64,000 nucleotides of DNA from Paraphoma chrysanthemicola (Eukaryota; Ascomycota; Dothideomycetes; Pleosporales; Phaeosphaeriaceae), in contig JAGMWG010000015.1 in the NCBI GenBank assembly GCA_020744225.1, forward strand, positions 186,001-250,000, given 5' to 3'. Shown piece by piece: positions 1 to 12,041 of this stretch (position 1 is its first letter; each line of letters starts with the position of its first letter). The position numbers and the translations under genes are program-made. A model generated the notes under the pieces. That model did not search any database. It worked only from the letters and a program-made list of their open reading frames with translations, and was not told the origin of the DNA.

Positions 1-679
1 TTAGGGGAAACTCCGATAACAAAGCCAGATATGCAGCCCCTGAAAATCAAGAAATCCCACCTCTTATGAGCGACGACAACGTCCTCCATATTCCTTGAGT
101 ACAACTTTACACCGTACGAGCCTGATCGCGGCCAGTATCAGAAAAGACAATTGGTCGACGCCGATTGCTGCCCCCTACGAAAACGTTGGTGATGCGACAT
201 TGTGCCTGTCGAAATATTGGTGGTATCATTTGTCTATGGTCTTGAGCGATAAGACATTCCGAACTTCTCTTAGTCGCGGATGACAGCCAATCACACAAAC
301 ACCGTGAGCTGCAGTGTAATCTAGGAAAGTTTCCAATTGCATCTCAGCTCTCTGCACGGGCCAAATACAACGTCCATTTCCGGTCATCCATGGCATCAAC
401 AGTCGTCAACGAGTGTTTATACAAACATCCAAAATATTATCAATCTGGGTTCGATGATGCAGCGCCGATGATTTGAATCGGAGGCGGCTCCGTTGAGGAG
501 GTTAATCAGTTGCACCATGACGTCGAGGTTTGTGGGGTACAAAGGTAGCACTACCCGACAACTGCTTCGGGAATGAGCTGCGACCACTGCAACATCACAG
601 ACTACATCTTGTTGCACAATCAAGGAAATAGCACGCCATCAGACTTCTATCCACTGATCCTGCGAAGACGACAGCTATA
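1..679. other. Intergenic, no gene seen
   Basis: Short frames on both strands are broken by stops, lack good ATG context and show no splice-supported continuation. It presumably holds the promoter of the hydrolase that begins at 680. Confidence 0.5.
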
Positions 680-1635
680 ATGCCAGAAACGTACGACCAC
701 GATGGGAAACCAGTACATCACCACATGGCGCGAGTCAATGGCATTCGCTTGCACTACATCACCGCCGGCTCAGGGCCACCATTGCTACTGCTCCATGGCA
801 CACCGAAGAATCATTATTACTGGTACCGCATAATCCCGTATCTGACTCCAAACTTTACGATCATAGCACCAGATCTCCGCGGCTTCGGCGCAACGGATAA
901 GCCTCCTGCAAGCGAAGGCTACGATGGCCGCACCAACGCAAAGGACATGGCTGAACTCATGGACCAACTTGGCCACAAGACGTATGCTGTGCACGGAGAA
1001 GATAGAGGTGGCACTTACGCGTTTTGCCTCGCGGGGTTGTATCCAGATCAAGTCACGCACCTCAGCTTCTGCGAGATGATGCTGTCAGATCGCTTAACTG
1101 AGCAGTCGTACTTCACGCGCGAAAATATTGGCGCACAATTCAATCAGAAAGGTGTATGGAATTGGCACATTCCCTTCTTCTGGCTACCGCATGTACCTGA
1201 GATGCTCATTCAAGGCAAAGAAGAGGAATTCTGGACCCACTTCATGAAGGCAGAGTGTTACAATCCGAGCGCGCTTGATCAGGTTGCCGTAAATGAATGG
1301 GTGCAATGCTCCAAAGCGCCTGGAGGATTACGAGGTATCCTAGAGACGTACCGCAGTCACTGGGCGAATGTGGACGTGGAGAAAGAGATTTTGGACAAGG
1401 GAAAGCTCAAGTGCAAGGTCATGACCGTTGGTGCGCCAGAGTACGTGTAGCTGATCTCATCAATATGCGATGTCGCTGAACTTTGTTTAGATTCTTTGGA
1501 CCGCTGGTCGAAGAGCAGATGAAGGCCGCTGCAAACGAGGTAACCATATCGGAGGTATTTGAGGACTGTGGGCACAGTCTTTCTTTGGAGCAACCTGAGC
1601 GATTATCGAAACTCCTGAAACGGTTCGCACTGTAA
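680..1635 (+). CDS. Alpha/beta hydrolase, epoxide hydrolase / haloacetate dehalogenase type
   Basis: Two exons, 680-1440 and 1491-1635; the 50-bp intron starts GTACGT and ends TTTAG. The product is 301 residues, the usual size for soluble epoxide hydrolase-like enzymes. HGTP (39-42) is the oxyanion-hole motif, PDLRGFG (64-70) follows, and the nucleophile elbow is HGEDRGG with Asp108 in the position where lipases have Ser. The second exon supplies the catalytic histidine in CGHSLSLEQPE (His282). An Asp nucleophile points to attack on an epoxide or carbon-halogen bond through an alkyl-enzyme ester; the substrate cannot be told. There is no signal peptide, so it is probably cytosolic. Without the splice the first exon would stop at once and lose the catalytic His, which supports the join. 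The family is secure; epoxide hydrolase versus dehalogenase is not. Confidence 0.88.
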
Positions 1636-1996
1636 TCGATAATGCAACATTATGACGTAGCACTTGCCTTGAGCTCACCATTATACACTTGATCAATTTC
1701 CCTCTTTCACTTTGGTCCCTGTCATGCTCTGATTGGCAAGACCTTCGTTGTCGCCGTGCCAAGACATATGTAGGTATAAAATTTTAGCGCTCAGTCATCT
1801 CCACACCCTCTTATCGTCGGCGGCTTTCATGTGTAAATCCAGAGTGACCTGACTCGTAGTCCAAGTACCTCGTTGTTCGATATGGCCGCCCTCAATCGCG
1901 CTCAGGACCGCGACCAGGCCAGGATCATCCGTACAACTCTTGGCTTCAGAATACCAGGACGACGTGGTGTCCGACCCTCACTCAAGCCAAAGCGAT

Positions 1997-2658
1997 ATGG
2001 ATTCACCCAAGGCAAGGTTTTCCAACTCGACCCGCTCCTCTGAACCTTTTCCTAATGCTGGCGCAGCACTTTCGAACGTCACGGAGTATTTCCTCTCCTC
2101 CAGCTGCCCAGAGAGATCCTCAACATCATCTATGAATACATGTTCAGCGCACAAAACTGGCACAGCATCGAACGCCGCATGTTGAGAGCTCCGAAAAATG
2201 CCCTGGCCCTACTCTACACTTGTCGCTTAGTCCAGGCGGAGACTGTTGCCTTGCCCTTCAAGTTCTGCACCTTCGTGTGCGGACGAGGAGGCCTTACCAC
2301 TCTTCGACGCTGGGCACGACGCCACCCCAAACGCCATCAAGTCGACACTATTGCCTTCGTTCAATGTCGTGCACCTCTCATCGATAGAGTGGTGGATAAG
2401 TTCTTCAGAACGGGGTTTGTGCAGGTTCCTGACGATCTCTGGGGAATGATTGCCACACTTTCCCCAGGTCTCAAGCAGCTTCATATGGAACATATCATGC
2501 CATGTACTTTTGGTGCGGTAGGCCCATATACACGGACGCTCGCCATGGTGAAGCAGAAGGTTGCAGAGGCACATCCTGGTGTTCGCGTCACTGCAGAATT
2601 TGTCAAGAGCTGGATCGTGCACATGCCGATATCCTGTGGAGTTATGAGACGACGATGA
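1997..2658 (+). CDS. LPxE (F-box-like) hypothetical protein
   Basis: The frame 2067-2658 encodes a protein opening with LQLPREILNIIYEYMF, the LPxEIxxxIY motif of a large fungal family resembling F-box N-termini. In-frame stops lie just upstream at 2041 and 2053. A 50-bp intron at 2017-2066 (GTTTTC donor, CTAAT branch at 2052, GCAG acceptor) would link a 20-nt first exon starting ATG at 1997 and give 203 residues. The donor is weak, so the alternative is a truncated or frame-damaged gene. No catalytic motif is visible; members are generally assumed to be protein-interaction modules, but the function here is unknown. Confidence 0.5.
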
Positions 2659-2883
2659 GCACAGTAGACCTTTCACATGGTAGCTCTGGTGAGCATTGAA
2701 GACGGCGCGGATGCCCCACAATACACCTTAGGCTGCGGTTGTGCGTTAAGCACCCTGGACACCAAATAAATTACCGGCAACGGCACTTCGAGCTGTCCGT
2801 CATCGCTTTTCTCGTTCGCTTCATAGTTGGCACACTTCCACGTGTGGTTACTGTGGTTGTTGATACTTACATCCGCAGCACAA

Positions 2884-3290
2884 ATGACTTCTACTGCCAT
2901 CGCTCCCGCTTTTACTACGTTCCCGCCCAACATCACCATCTCCATCATTTCACAAACAGCATGGCCGACTCCAGAATCTTCTCCAACGTGTCTTGTTCGC
3001 TGCTTTTGTCCAACCTGCGCGACGATTCAAGCCGTGGCAACGACTATCATCAAGGTGCGCAGAACGGAGCAGCAGGGTGCTGAAGTTGCAGCGAGGCAAG
3101 TTACCCTCTTTTCTCAAGTCGCAGTCTTGTGCTAATCTCCACATGAAGGCAAAACCCAGATGCGAAGTGTAACTGCGAGACTCGAGGCGTGGGTGACGGG
3201 CTTTCAACCATTCTTGAACCAACGCCATCAGAGTGCGCGAGGATCACAGTGTCGTATGAGTGGTGTGCTGCGGCGGCTACAGGAACCTAA
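2884..3290 (+). CDS. Small cysteine-containing protein with candidate GC-AG intron
   Basis: Proposed exons 2884-3095 and 3149-3290 give 117 residues. The donor is AG|GCAAGT, the consensus for rare GC-AG introns; a GCTAATC branch lies at 3131 and the acceptor is GAAG. The join keeps an open frame rich in cysteine: CLVRCFCPTC near residues 37-46, then KCNC, SEC and EWC, eight Cys in all. A competing GT donor at 3100 with acceptor at 3159 gives a less protein-like tail. No signal peptide starts at this ATG, yet the in-frame codons just upstream (2827-2883) read as a hydrophobic stretch ending TSAAQ, so an unseen first exon could make it secreted. No family recognised. Confidence 0.45.
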
Positions 3291-3377
3291 AACGGCCGTA
3301 CAAGGTATATTAGTCAATGGTTTGGCGCACAACGACATCTTCTGCTGTTTGTATTCGATTCATGCATTCGTGTTACT

Positions 3378-5467
3378 CTACTTCGTGACTGTAATATTGT
3401 ACTTCCCGCCACTCACCTTCCATACATAACGTCCGTTCCGCAACGAGTACTCTTCCTTGCCTAGAAGCTTCCCATTCACAGCAATAGTGCCAGCTTCACT
3501 TAAGCTCGGGAGTCCAATGGCGCCAGTAGTCGTCTCAGGTGCGCTGAGGCTCAATGAATACCCATTCCCAGTGACTTCCCACTTTGCCTGATACTTCCCT
3601 AACGCTGTCGTGAAGCCTGCTTCCGCTTTCTTCAAGTCTCCAAACTGTGGCTTCAAACTCCACGTCCTCCCCGCAGGCTCGGTGACACTGAGACCAACGA
3701 CGAACTCCGTGAGTGCTGATGTCGGTCCTGAACTCCAGCCATGTGCATGGCTCACGTAGCTCGGATCGTATCCATACCCTCGTTCTGACCTGTAGCCGAA
3801 AGTGCCATTGACGCGGTAGCCTTCAATGACAGTCGAGGCTGTTCCATTAGGATGGTTTGCGTACCAGCCCCAGCTTCTGCGGATCAAATCGAGTGCACGC
3901 GCCGTTTCGCCGATTGTCAAGTGGGCCTGTATCTCGAATGAGGAAATGAACGGCGAAATATTCTCTGGAAGTTCGGGGGCGACTGCGCCAATGGGTGACC
4001 AATTGTCCGTGAGGCGTGCAGATATCGAGGCAGCAGTGCTTGAGGAGGCGTTGACGACACCGAAGAGCACTGCCATACTGTTTGCGTCCTGTGGATGGAG
4101 TGTCGTAGATGTGGCGTTGTCTCGGAATGCACCGTAGGTGTCATCGAAACAGTACTTGTTGATCGCGATTTGAAGCACCGAAGCACGTTGAGTCCAGGTA
4201 ATCGACAAATTTGTCGTGTCATTAACCCACCCAGCAAGCTTAGCACTCGTCTTCAAGGTATGGAAGAGAATGACGTTTGCTTCAGTGTTGTTGAAACCCG
4301 TTTGCCAACGTGCCCAATCCCGGGTGCCTGTCTGGTTGAGCAGACCGCTGCCATCAACTTTGCCATAGATGTACTCCATTGCTCTCAAGTACTTTGGCCA
4401 ATTTCTTTGCACAAATGAAGCATCGTTTGTGTACAACATGTAATTGTACGTCCCAATCATGGTCCACATGTGATACGTGTCGCTATTCTGCTGCAGGAGA
4501 GGCGGTCCAGCTTCTGGGAAAGAGCCGTCGCGATTCTGGTAGTCGTACATGACCTGCAGCGCATTCTTGACGCTGTCCAAGTCTCCGATGCTGACAAAGC
4601 TTGACGGCACGGCGATGCCCATGTCGCCTGGCCACACAGCTCTGTCTCTCTTCGCACCATCAACGATGATAGTGTCTCCGGGCCCGAGTGTGCCGTTATT
4701 GGCCCAACCGTTTGCGAGCATAGGCACCCATCGTCCAGTGTTGACAGGGACTGCATTGGTCTGAAGCGTGTAGGCTCCAGCGTACCAGATCCTGTTCAGC
4801 AACTCATCATTGCAGTAGAAATAGCCCTGATATGCGCGAAGATTCGCCCAGGTAGGTTGGAAGCTGATTTCAAGCTGAGCGTCCGTGATGTTTACCCACG
4901 CATTTGACGGTGTTGTAACAAAAGCAGTCATGTACCGGAAGCCTCCACGCATCACCTTATCAGGCATAGTGTAGGTACCTGGACCTGCTGAAGTTACGTT
5001 GATGTAGAGCGCACCATCGCGACCTGCGAACTTTCCATTCGATGCATCGGACCATTCGCCGATCCAGGTAGATGCTTCTGAGAATGCAAGTCCAATCGCG
5101 CCCGTGCCGTTCGCGGTGTACGTGATTGAAGCAATGCCCCCGACCTCAATGCCAAAATCGAAGACAACATTCGTCCCATTGCCTCTCAATATGACTGGTC
5201 GGGGATAGGTCGCAGGTTTCCGATCTCGCAGAGTAAATACGGATCTCGGCCGCACAGTGCGTGAGCTTGGCGCATATATGTGCGATTTCCAAGGCCCTAA
5301 CTCCTTAGCCGTGCAACAGTATTGTTAAGAGAAGCAAGCAAACCTTCAAAAGCGGCTTCAACAGGCCCATTGCATGGCGTGTTCCGCCAGCATTCTGCTG
5401 CTACCGTGGGCAAAGGCAGCAATGCGATATAGAGCATGCCCAACGCGAGCCTCACTAGATCCATCAT
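3378..5467 (-). CDS. Secreted alpha-L-rhamnosidase-like glycoside hydrolase (GH78 type)
   Basis: Exons 5467-5344 and 5296-3378 on the minus strand, separated by a 47-bp intron (GTTTGC..GTTAG); 680 residues. Exon 1 encodes a signal peptide (MMDLVRLALGMLYIALL..TVAAE) and a Cys pair in ECWRNTPC. The join gives FEGPWKSHIYAPSSRTVRP, a segment expected at the N-terminus of fungal members. The centre is a six-hairpin catalytic domain: DGAKRDRAVWPGD carries the acidic residues of the active site and RDWARW follows. The C-terminus is a beta domain. Many N-x-S/T sites fit secretion. The family releases terminal rhamnose from plant glycosides or pectin side chains; true specificity is untested and some members act on other sugars. 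No partner genes adjoin it. Confidence 0.8.
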
Positions 5468-7168
5468 ATTGTAGGAGTTCAAAAGTATACGACGACCAGA
5501 ATTACTCACCCACGGAAATAGAGCACTTAATTCAGTTCATGTACTATACAAGGCTCGGCGTGCATTGCGCCGAATTCACGTCCGGACCGGGAATAGATGA
5601 GGAGAGAAGTGATCGACATAATGCGGGGAAACAAGCTATGTACGTCCGCGGGTAGGTCATCGTTTCTCGTACGTGGTCGTCAGCAGCAGGCTGGTCGGCA
5701 TCAGGTACTCGTGGCGAATGAGTGGCGAGGTGTGGCTTTGCGTGACTCATGAGGTCCCTCAAGGAAACACAAGGCTTCGATACGTCGACGTAGTCCAATG
5801 AGTCATGACGCCTAGGGCACAGAAGCGTGATTCGTACTCACCGGATTATGATCGTGTTGTGATTCAACCGGTGCCTTTGCTCGGTGGCTGGAGAGGCAAG
5901 GTTCGTTATCGATAAATCAACCTGGCTTAGCGTAGCTGACTAAGAGTCCATGAACCTCAACTTCGAAATAGCTGAAGGATGGTGCAGTGAAAGCCTCCAA
6001 GCATCACTTATCGTAGAGCACACCCTAGCATGTGCCTTTTTACTCCTGATCATTCACGGCGCGGTCAGTGCGGTGTCGCATGCATGCGGTCCGGCAAGCC
6101 CCCGGAGGCCGTCCTGTTGCGAAGGGACCTTCCTTCTTGCTCCGCCTCAAAGAGGGCGTGTCTCTGCCAATTCGGGTCACCTGCGAGCTGCAAGAACCAG
6201 AAATTCGATGCTTCATAGCACGTGGATACTTTGCCATCGAATTCCTCGCTTTTCCTGATGAAGATCGCAAATAGGACGGCACGGCGGCAGGCACCGTGAT
6301 GGTTATGACATCGAGGTGTTCGGCGAAGGCCACCTCTGCTGCAGACTGCAGGAGTGATGCTGCAGCTCATTCATGGTCCGATCGTTCTCATACACGGAAT
6401 TGGTACGGGTTCGTCGCAACCAAGGCTCGTGGACCACGCTTCTGCCTGAGGCCTGTGCCGCGCGAGTGGAAATTCCCGGCCAGAAGGTAGCTTCAACCAC
6501 CTGAGACGCCAATGCGAAGATACACTATGACCGTCCTCCATGGTCGTCCAGGTGGATGGAGGCTATCGGTCGAGTCATCCGCTGCGGCTATGGTGGGTGT
6601 GTGCATATAAAGTCAGCCCGGCCCGTGGTTGGTGGAGCTTGGCAGGCTCAATTAACATTGGTATTTGCCCTTGAATGCTCCTTACGCATACAGCAGACGC
6701 TCAGACGGCCCTTCACGTGGCTCTCGCTAAAGTAGCGCGCTCTGCATTAGATCAACTCCGTAAAACGCGCAGCCACGGTTCGCTGCGTGTCAAGGCCGAG
6801 TGGCTTTTAGTATTCGCTGCCTGCATCCCTCATCCTTCATCCTTCCACCCTCACAACGTCGCCCTCGTTGACCTCAACTTGTTGGCTTTCCCTACAATAC
6901 CGACGCGTCTCAGTAGTATAAGGCAACGATTTAGACGCGCACGCGTGACCACTATTTAAGGAACGTCGTTCCTGTCAGCACAGCTGTCGGACTTTTACTT
7001 GTTGTTCAGGGTGGCTGGACTGGACGCCCTCCATCCCAATTCCCGATTCCCGCCCGGGCACTTCCACCACGGCAACCGCCATTGGTCTCGACAACACGTA
7101 TACCTCCACGTCCCACAAGGGAATTCGACAAAAAACAAGACCCACGATCAACGCCGCTTACCTGTGCC
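5468..7168. other. Intergenic, no gene seen
   Basis: No frame here has an ATG start, length and splice support together. A TATA-like CATATAAAG lies near 6603. It contains the upstream region of the rhamnosidase-like gene (left) and of the LPxE gene at 7169 (right). Confidence 0.45.
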
Positions 7169-8284
7169 ATGGCGCGTTTCATAGACCTGCCGCCAGAATG
7201 CCGCAACTCTTTGTATCATGAGCTCCTTGGAAGTGAGATTCAACCTCAGCGTCGCATTCCCCACGAGCTTGCGATGCTTACTGTATCAAAGCAAATTCAC
7301 GAGGAGTCGTCGTCGTACATGTACCAGAACAACAACATCGTCATCGACGCACCGTCAGATGCAACAGAATCCGCCACGATTCTACCGCCAATTTCGGATA
7401 GGTACCTCCGCTATCTCAGAACGCTCACGATTCAGGCCTTTGCCGGTCCAGGCATTCTTCAACGGACACGCAAGGTCGCGACCGCCATCGCTTCACTAGC
7501 TAGCATCGGTGCTCGCTTCACGGCGCTCACCTTCTTATTCACATCCCCCTTATCGCATCTTTTAACTTCGCGCGTCGACGACACAGTCATGGACCAGACA
7601 CATCCAATCACGGCAGCTCTCCGAAGCGTCCTAGAGTCGGATGTTGCTGAGGTCGTCCGCATTCAGCTGGACCACGTATGGTTTGCACCCGGCGTCGCTC
7701 GGCATCTCAAAAGCGATTTTGGTGCGCGTGTGGAGTTCACGGTCAACGGAAACCATGCTCATGACATGGAAACACTAGAACGACCACTTACTGGACGCTA
7801 CTCGAGCACGCATCTCGTCGTTTTGGGCCTTGATGCGGTCGATGTAGGGATGACACCCGCGCCTAAATCCACACCGTCCTCACCGCCGTCATCGCTTTGC
7901 TCTGCCTTCGCTGATCTCGATACTTTCTCTGTTACGTCATTCGAGTGGAGCTCAGATGAGGAAGGATCGCAATTCAAGGACTTCGATGATGAATCAGCTC
8001 AGGGTCAAGCTGACGCAGCCGAGCAACCTTTCTTCACGGAGGATGACATCGAGGAATGGTCGGCAGCGACCGAAGGACACAAAGAGGAAGACGAACTTGG
8101 CATTCGTGATGACGCTGGAGAGGACGAAGAGATGGACGATGTACAGCAGGAGGAAATTCTTGCGATCATGCGAAACATGGAGGAAAATGCGCATCATGTT
8201 GCAAACGAGCACGACATGACCTACATGGCCAACTTTGCGCCTGACCTGTTACTGAGTCGACACCACCTGGGTCATCTTGTGTGA
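7169..8284 (+). CDS. LPxE (F-box-like) protein with acidic C-terminus
   Basis: A single exon of 371 residues from the first in-frame ATG at 7169 (CCATGGCG context). The N-terminus reads FIDLPPECRNSLYHELLG, the LPxExRxxIY-type motif, followed by a globular part with TVSKQIHEESSSYMYQNN that is typical of this fungal family. From about residue 255 the chain is low complexity: a Pro/Ser stretch, then a strongly acidic region rich in Glu/Asp up to residue 350. The frame stays open upstream to 7082 but without an ATG. It is paralogous in style to the proteins at 1997 and 25122. Function unknown; a protein-interaction or ubiquitin-ligase adaptor role is only a guess. Confidence 0.7.
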   Translation: MARFIDLPPECRNSLYHELLGSEIQPQRRIPHELAMLTVSKQIHEESSSYMYQNNNIVIDAPSDATESATILPPISDRYLRYLRTLTIQAFAGPGILQRTRKVATAIASLASIGARFTALTFLFTSPLSHLLTSRVDDTVMDQTHPITAALRSVLESDVAEVVRIQLDHVWFAPGVARHLKSDFGARVEFTVNGNHAHDMETLERPLTGRYSSTHLVVLGLDAVDVGMTPAPKSTPSSPPSSLCSAFADLDTFSVTSFEWSSDEEGSQFKDFDDESAQGQADAAEQPFFTEDDIEEWSAATEGHKEEDELGIRDDAGEDEEMDDVQQEEILAIMRNMEENAHHVANEHDMTYMANFAPDLLLSRHHLGHLV

Positions 8285-8605
8285 AGCGGATATAGCGTTC
8301 AGGAGATTTATTTACATGGCGTGAGCATATCGGCTTATGTGCGCACCATTTCCTTTACTGCAGCGTGGAGTCATGGCGTTCTTTGTGCGCGAGAATCTAA
8401 GCGCAACCGGAGTTTGGTATTTCATTAGGTCTGATCGGCGGGTTATAGACAGCGTTGTGATCAACGGCCCAAGATGGTCTGGTGCGCACAGTTTTCTGCG
8501 GGCACAGAATCGAGCTTTTGGTTATGCTCTTTTCATGCACGAATGAAAGCATTTTGAACAAATGTCCAGCAAACGCTATTTCGCGACCTCTATCGATTAC
8601 ACGGG
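8285..8605. other. Intergenic, no gene seen
   Basis: A short spacer between two plus-strand genes with no convincing coding or RNA feature. Confidence 0.5.
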
Positions 8606-9559
8606 ATGAACGCCTTTGCAAGACATGAGTCGCAAGGTGTCATACGAGTCACAAAAGCCAGTCCGCAGAGATGCTCTTCTATTTGGAAGCGCACGATTCC
8701 GACCTCAACACTAATCATGTCGGTGCAACATATGCTACGGATTGCATTTATGCCTCACGATACTGCTTCCGTCCAAAACCCAGCAACGGCTCGTCTCTTA
8801 ACTACGTTCTTAACCCCTCGGCCCTCTCCACAAATACCTACTCCGCCCGCCCCAAAATCGTCGATTCAGCAAGACTACTTCTCGGCAAAGCACTCACAAG
8901 TCAGCGCCTGTGACTGGCACCATGACGACTCACTTGCTGCACCAGTCAAGAGGTTTGCAATTCACTTGCCTAGAAAGCCTCCAACGAAGCGATCGAGACC
9001 AAGTCTCCCGGATATACGCCACCTTGGCCCACCTACACCAACACTTAACGACCCTCCCAGCTTACCAGACGTTAGCACCGACAACATTGACCTCGCGGCA
9101 TGTCTTGGTCAAGCACCAGCAACACCGCCACCCAAAGACGCACCCCTTTCACTCAGGAAAACTCGACGAGTGAGAACTGAACCGGTTGAATCACCATCTG
9201 GGGGTGAACTAAGTGCGCCTCGAAATCGCTCATCCTGGCCCGATTGCTTTGCCACCACTTGTCAGGCAGCAACAAACTGGCACTCGTCTCCTTCGTCGAA
9301 GCGCGAGTGGTGGCAGTTCAGAGACTCGCCCTCGCCGCCGGAAGCATCTAGCACGCCTAGACCCCAGCCATTACTGTCAGCGGGCGCAGGACTGAGATAC
9401 CAAGCGTACACGACATTTACACAGGCTGAGTTACAGGAGCTGTACAGAAGGATACTTTTGGAGCTGTACATTCACCCACTGTGCTCCACCACAATGGATG
9501 AGGGCACACATGAGAAGTGGGAGGTCCTGCGAGATCTTATATTATATGGGATGATGTAG
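8606..9559 (+). CDS. Hypothetical protein, Pro/Ser-rich, probably disordered
   Basis: A 317-residue frame from ATG 8606. The composition is dominated by Pro, Ser, Thr and basic residues, with runs such as TPRPSPQIPTPPAPK and LPRKPPTKRSRPSLPD (a possible nuclear localisation patch). The best ordered part is the C-terminus, where YTTFTQAELQELYRRILLELY and the Glu/Trp-containing tail suggest helices. An internal ATG near 8708 could be the true start. No domain recognised. Length and open frame make a gene more likely than chance, but no splice or homology evidence supports it here. Confidence 0.55.
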   Translation: MNAFARHESQGVIRVTKASPQRCSSIWKRTIPTSTLIMSVQHMLRIAFMPHDTASVQNPATARLLTTFLTPRPSPQIPTPPAPKSSIQQDYFSAKHSQVSACDWHHDDSLAAPVKRFAIHLPRKPPTKRSRPSLPDIRHLGPPTPTLNDPPSLPDVSTDNIDLAACLGQAPATPPPKDAPLSLRKTRRVRTEPVESPSGGELSAPRNRSSWPDCFATTCQAATNWHSSPSSKREWWQFRDSPSPPEASSTPRPQPLLSAGAGLRYQAYTTFTQAELQELYRRILLELYIHPLCSTTMDEGTHEKWEVLRDLILYGMM

Positions 9560-10837
9560 TGGCGGTTCGACTGGGGGAGTAGGAAAAGATATGGTGTACT
9601 AGAGGCGGTGGGAAAGCCCGGTACTGAAGATGAGCCGGAGGGTACCAAGGATGTAAAGCGTGTGGAGGAGAGAGCAAAGACCGCGAAAGGATGGGGTTGG
9701 GCTCGAGCTTAGATTGTAATGCTGCTGACCGCCGTTATCAAGACTGCATGTAAAACGCGCTGGAATGCATCTGAGCTTATTGGGAGAACATGTTCATCGC
9801 AAATCGAAAAACGTCACACATTCACTTGGAGAGCGAAATCGGAACGATGAGAATGATTTTCATGATTTTAGTTTATTATTGACACAGGGTCTATGACTGA
9901 TATGAACACACTTTTGTGTCAAAGTGACCTAGAGCTTTCGGCCAAGTACATGTGGCAGGTGCTTTCAGAAGACGCTGCACGGGTGCTCCAAAGCTCCATG
10001 AACGCCAAAGATGAAGGACGCAGACCATGTGGCAAGATACCACGAGAGTACCACTGGCTGCCTCAAGGTCTTGTACTCGTCCTCGTTGGGCGCGTTACAC
10101 TGCTAAGAACCTCGACTACCACAAAGACGCGGTGAAATCGGCTTCTGGCACTAGCTTCGAAGCCTGCCGATGAATTTGGTCATCTAAAAAGTCTCCGCAG
10201 ACGAGTGCATCCAGTAGGTAGAGTCCTGCGCCTGTGGCTACGCAAAGCGGTCCAATTGAGGTCCCACGCGATTCAGCGAAGAGTGGCTGGTGAACTGCTG
10301 TCGCGCTTCGAGGACCCCTGACATCATGTTGGAGGTAGCGGCTTGGCGCAGAGAGTCATGGAAGCTGGAAATCCACAAAACCTGGCATGGGCGCCAGCGT
10401 CTGTGTTGACGGAGCGACGATGCGCGATAGAATCCTGGTTGTGGCCCATTCCCAGCAAAACAAGCACGGCAGCTGACGCGGCTTTTGAGTTGTACAACGC
10501 GGAGTCGAAGGAAGCGCCGAGGCAGTAACGGCAGCCATGTGCGTCCCGAGTGTCACCAGGAGGTAAGCGAATGTTGTACAAGAGGTATGATCGGAATACA
10601 GAAACGAAATCGCGTAACGATGAGAAATGGTCAACAGTCGAAGACTCGTATTGGGGTATAACCGCGTCGAAGAACCCAGATCGATGCGATACGAATGCCG
10701 AAGCCGGACAAAACCAAACCCAAATCCAAGAATGACGACCCAAAGACGCCGAACCATGCAACGCTATGCTATACAACATTCTTCTCTTTCTGCTTCATTA
10801 TAGGGCTATGCGTGAAAAATTTACTGGATGTGAAACG
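9560..10837. other. Intergenic, no gene seen
   Basis: Between two convergent genes. Frames of 60-150 codons occur on both strands but overlap one another without ATG context or splice signals; I treat them as chance. Confidence 0.45.
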
Positions 10838-12041
10838 TTAATGGATGACGTTCTCCTCCGTTTTGGTGATGATGTGGCCAATGTTCTCTGCGAAAAGTTT
10901 TTGGATAGGCATCGTGATGGCGTTCATCATGTTTTCCCGGAAGTCGACCTTGACGAGATGCTTCTCGAACCAGTAGTGGCGAATGAATTTGCCCTGGCAA
11001 TTACTGATCTCGACACCGGGAAAGCCGTTTGCCTGCCCGCAGTCAAGCTCCTTGATATAATCATCGTAGTCATAGCGGATGTATTCTCCAAAGGCAGACT
11101 GCTCGTGGAACTTCGGCTGCTTCCACTGCGAGCAGTTGGCGTAGCGTTGGTCATCCGGGCACTCGTGCCACGCCTTTAGTATGGGCATTGTGTTTTCCGT
11201 GTTTTGCACAACCATAAAACCGGTATTGGTGTACGTGCGATTAAAGCGATCCGAGTTGTACTGCGGCTCCTTCGGGTCCCACGGATCCTTAGCCATGGTA
11301 ATGGCGTGCTGTGGCTTGATGTCCCAGTAGTTCAGCATCCACTCGATGGGAACGTGCATGAAGCGGAAAGCGGCGTCGGCGTCGAGGAATACAATGAACT
11401 TGTAGTCGCGAATGTGGTTCGCAAGCGCAGAGGGCTTGATCCAGGTGGCATGTCGGTCTTCGAAGTTGGTCGCATGGATGAATTTGTAGTCGTACCCGTG
11501 GATAAGCGAGTACACATAGTGGTTGAAAATACCGCCGGAGACATGATTGATATTGCGCCAGTCGTATTCGCCCTTCTGGTAGTCTTCAGTCGACTTTAGC
11601 GGTCGAGTCTCGAGATCGAGAATGAGGACTTCGCTTCCCAACTTCTTCTTGTAGCGCGGGTTCGGCGGCAGCTCAATGTGGCTGCCGTTGGGCTCGCGGA
11701 TGTAAGGCTCGGTCGGCGCCGCCTTCAAAGGCGCATACAGCAGGCGGATGATCTCGTTGATGGACACGGGCGAGTTTGCCTCGTGGAGAGGTCTGGGGCG
11801 TGGTCAGCAGCGGCTTCTCGGCTCGGCCCTGCGCAATGCACAACAAGTGCAGTCAGGGGCTCCTTCTATCCACCAGAATTCACACATACGTCTCAACACG
11901 CGACGGAGCGCTGTGCGCAAACGGGATCCGCGAAGGACTCTGCCAAGCCATGAATCCGAAGATGAAAACCAGGACCGCACCAGCGCTCACGGCGAGGGCG
12001 AACAGCGGACTCCGCCCTCCAGTGGACGGAAACATCATCAT
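10838..12041 (-). CDS. Type II membrane glycosyltransferase, GMA12/MNN10-like (GT34-like)
   Basis: Exons 12041-11890 and 11792-10838 on the minus strand, joined over a 97-bp intron (GTATGT donor, CTGAC branch, CCCAG acceptor); 368 residues. A short cytosolic N-terminus (MMMFPSTGGRS) precedes one transmembrane segment (LFALAVSAGAVLVFIFGFMA), as in Golgi type II transferases. The lumenal domain has the metal/nucleotide-sugar DxD motif in VFLDADAAF (Asp188, Asp190), then NTGFMVVQNT and WHEC with FHEQSAFGEYIR, the order seen in galactosyl/mannosyl transferases of the GMA12/MNN10 family. Likely role: adding hexose to N- or O-glycans in the Golgi. Donor and linkage cannot be read from the sequence. 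The ATG-ATG-ATG start leaves the exact N-terminus uncertain by two residues. Confidence 0.78.

Noticed and set aside
1..10. TTAGGG at the very start of the window, as in telomere repeats
   Set aside because: Only one copy; no tandem array follows.
3160..3429. 89-codon plus-strand frame in front of the rhamnosidase 3' end
   Set aside because: A different frame joined through the GC-AG intron gives a more protein-like, Cys-rich product ending at 3290; this frame then runs over the 3' end of the neighbouring gene.
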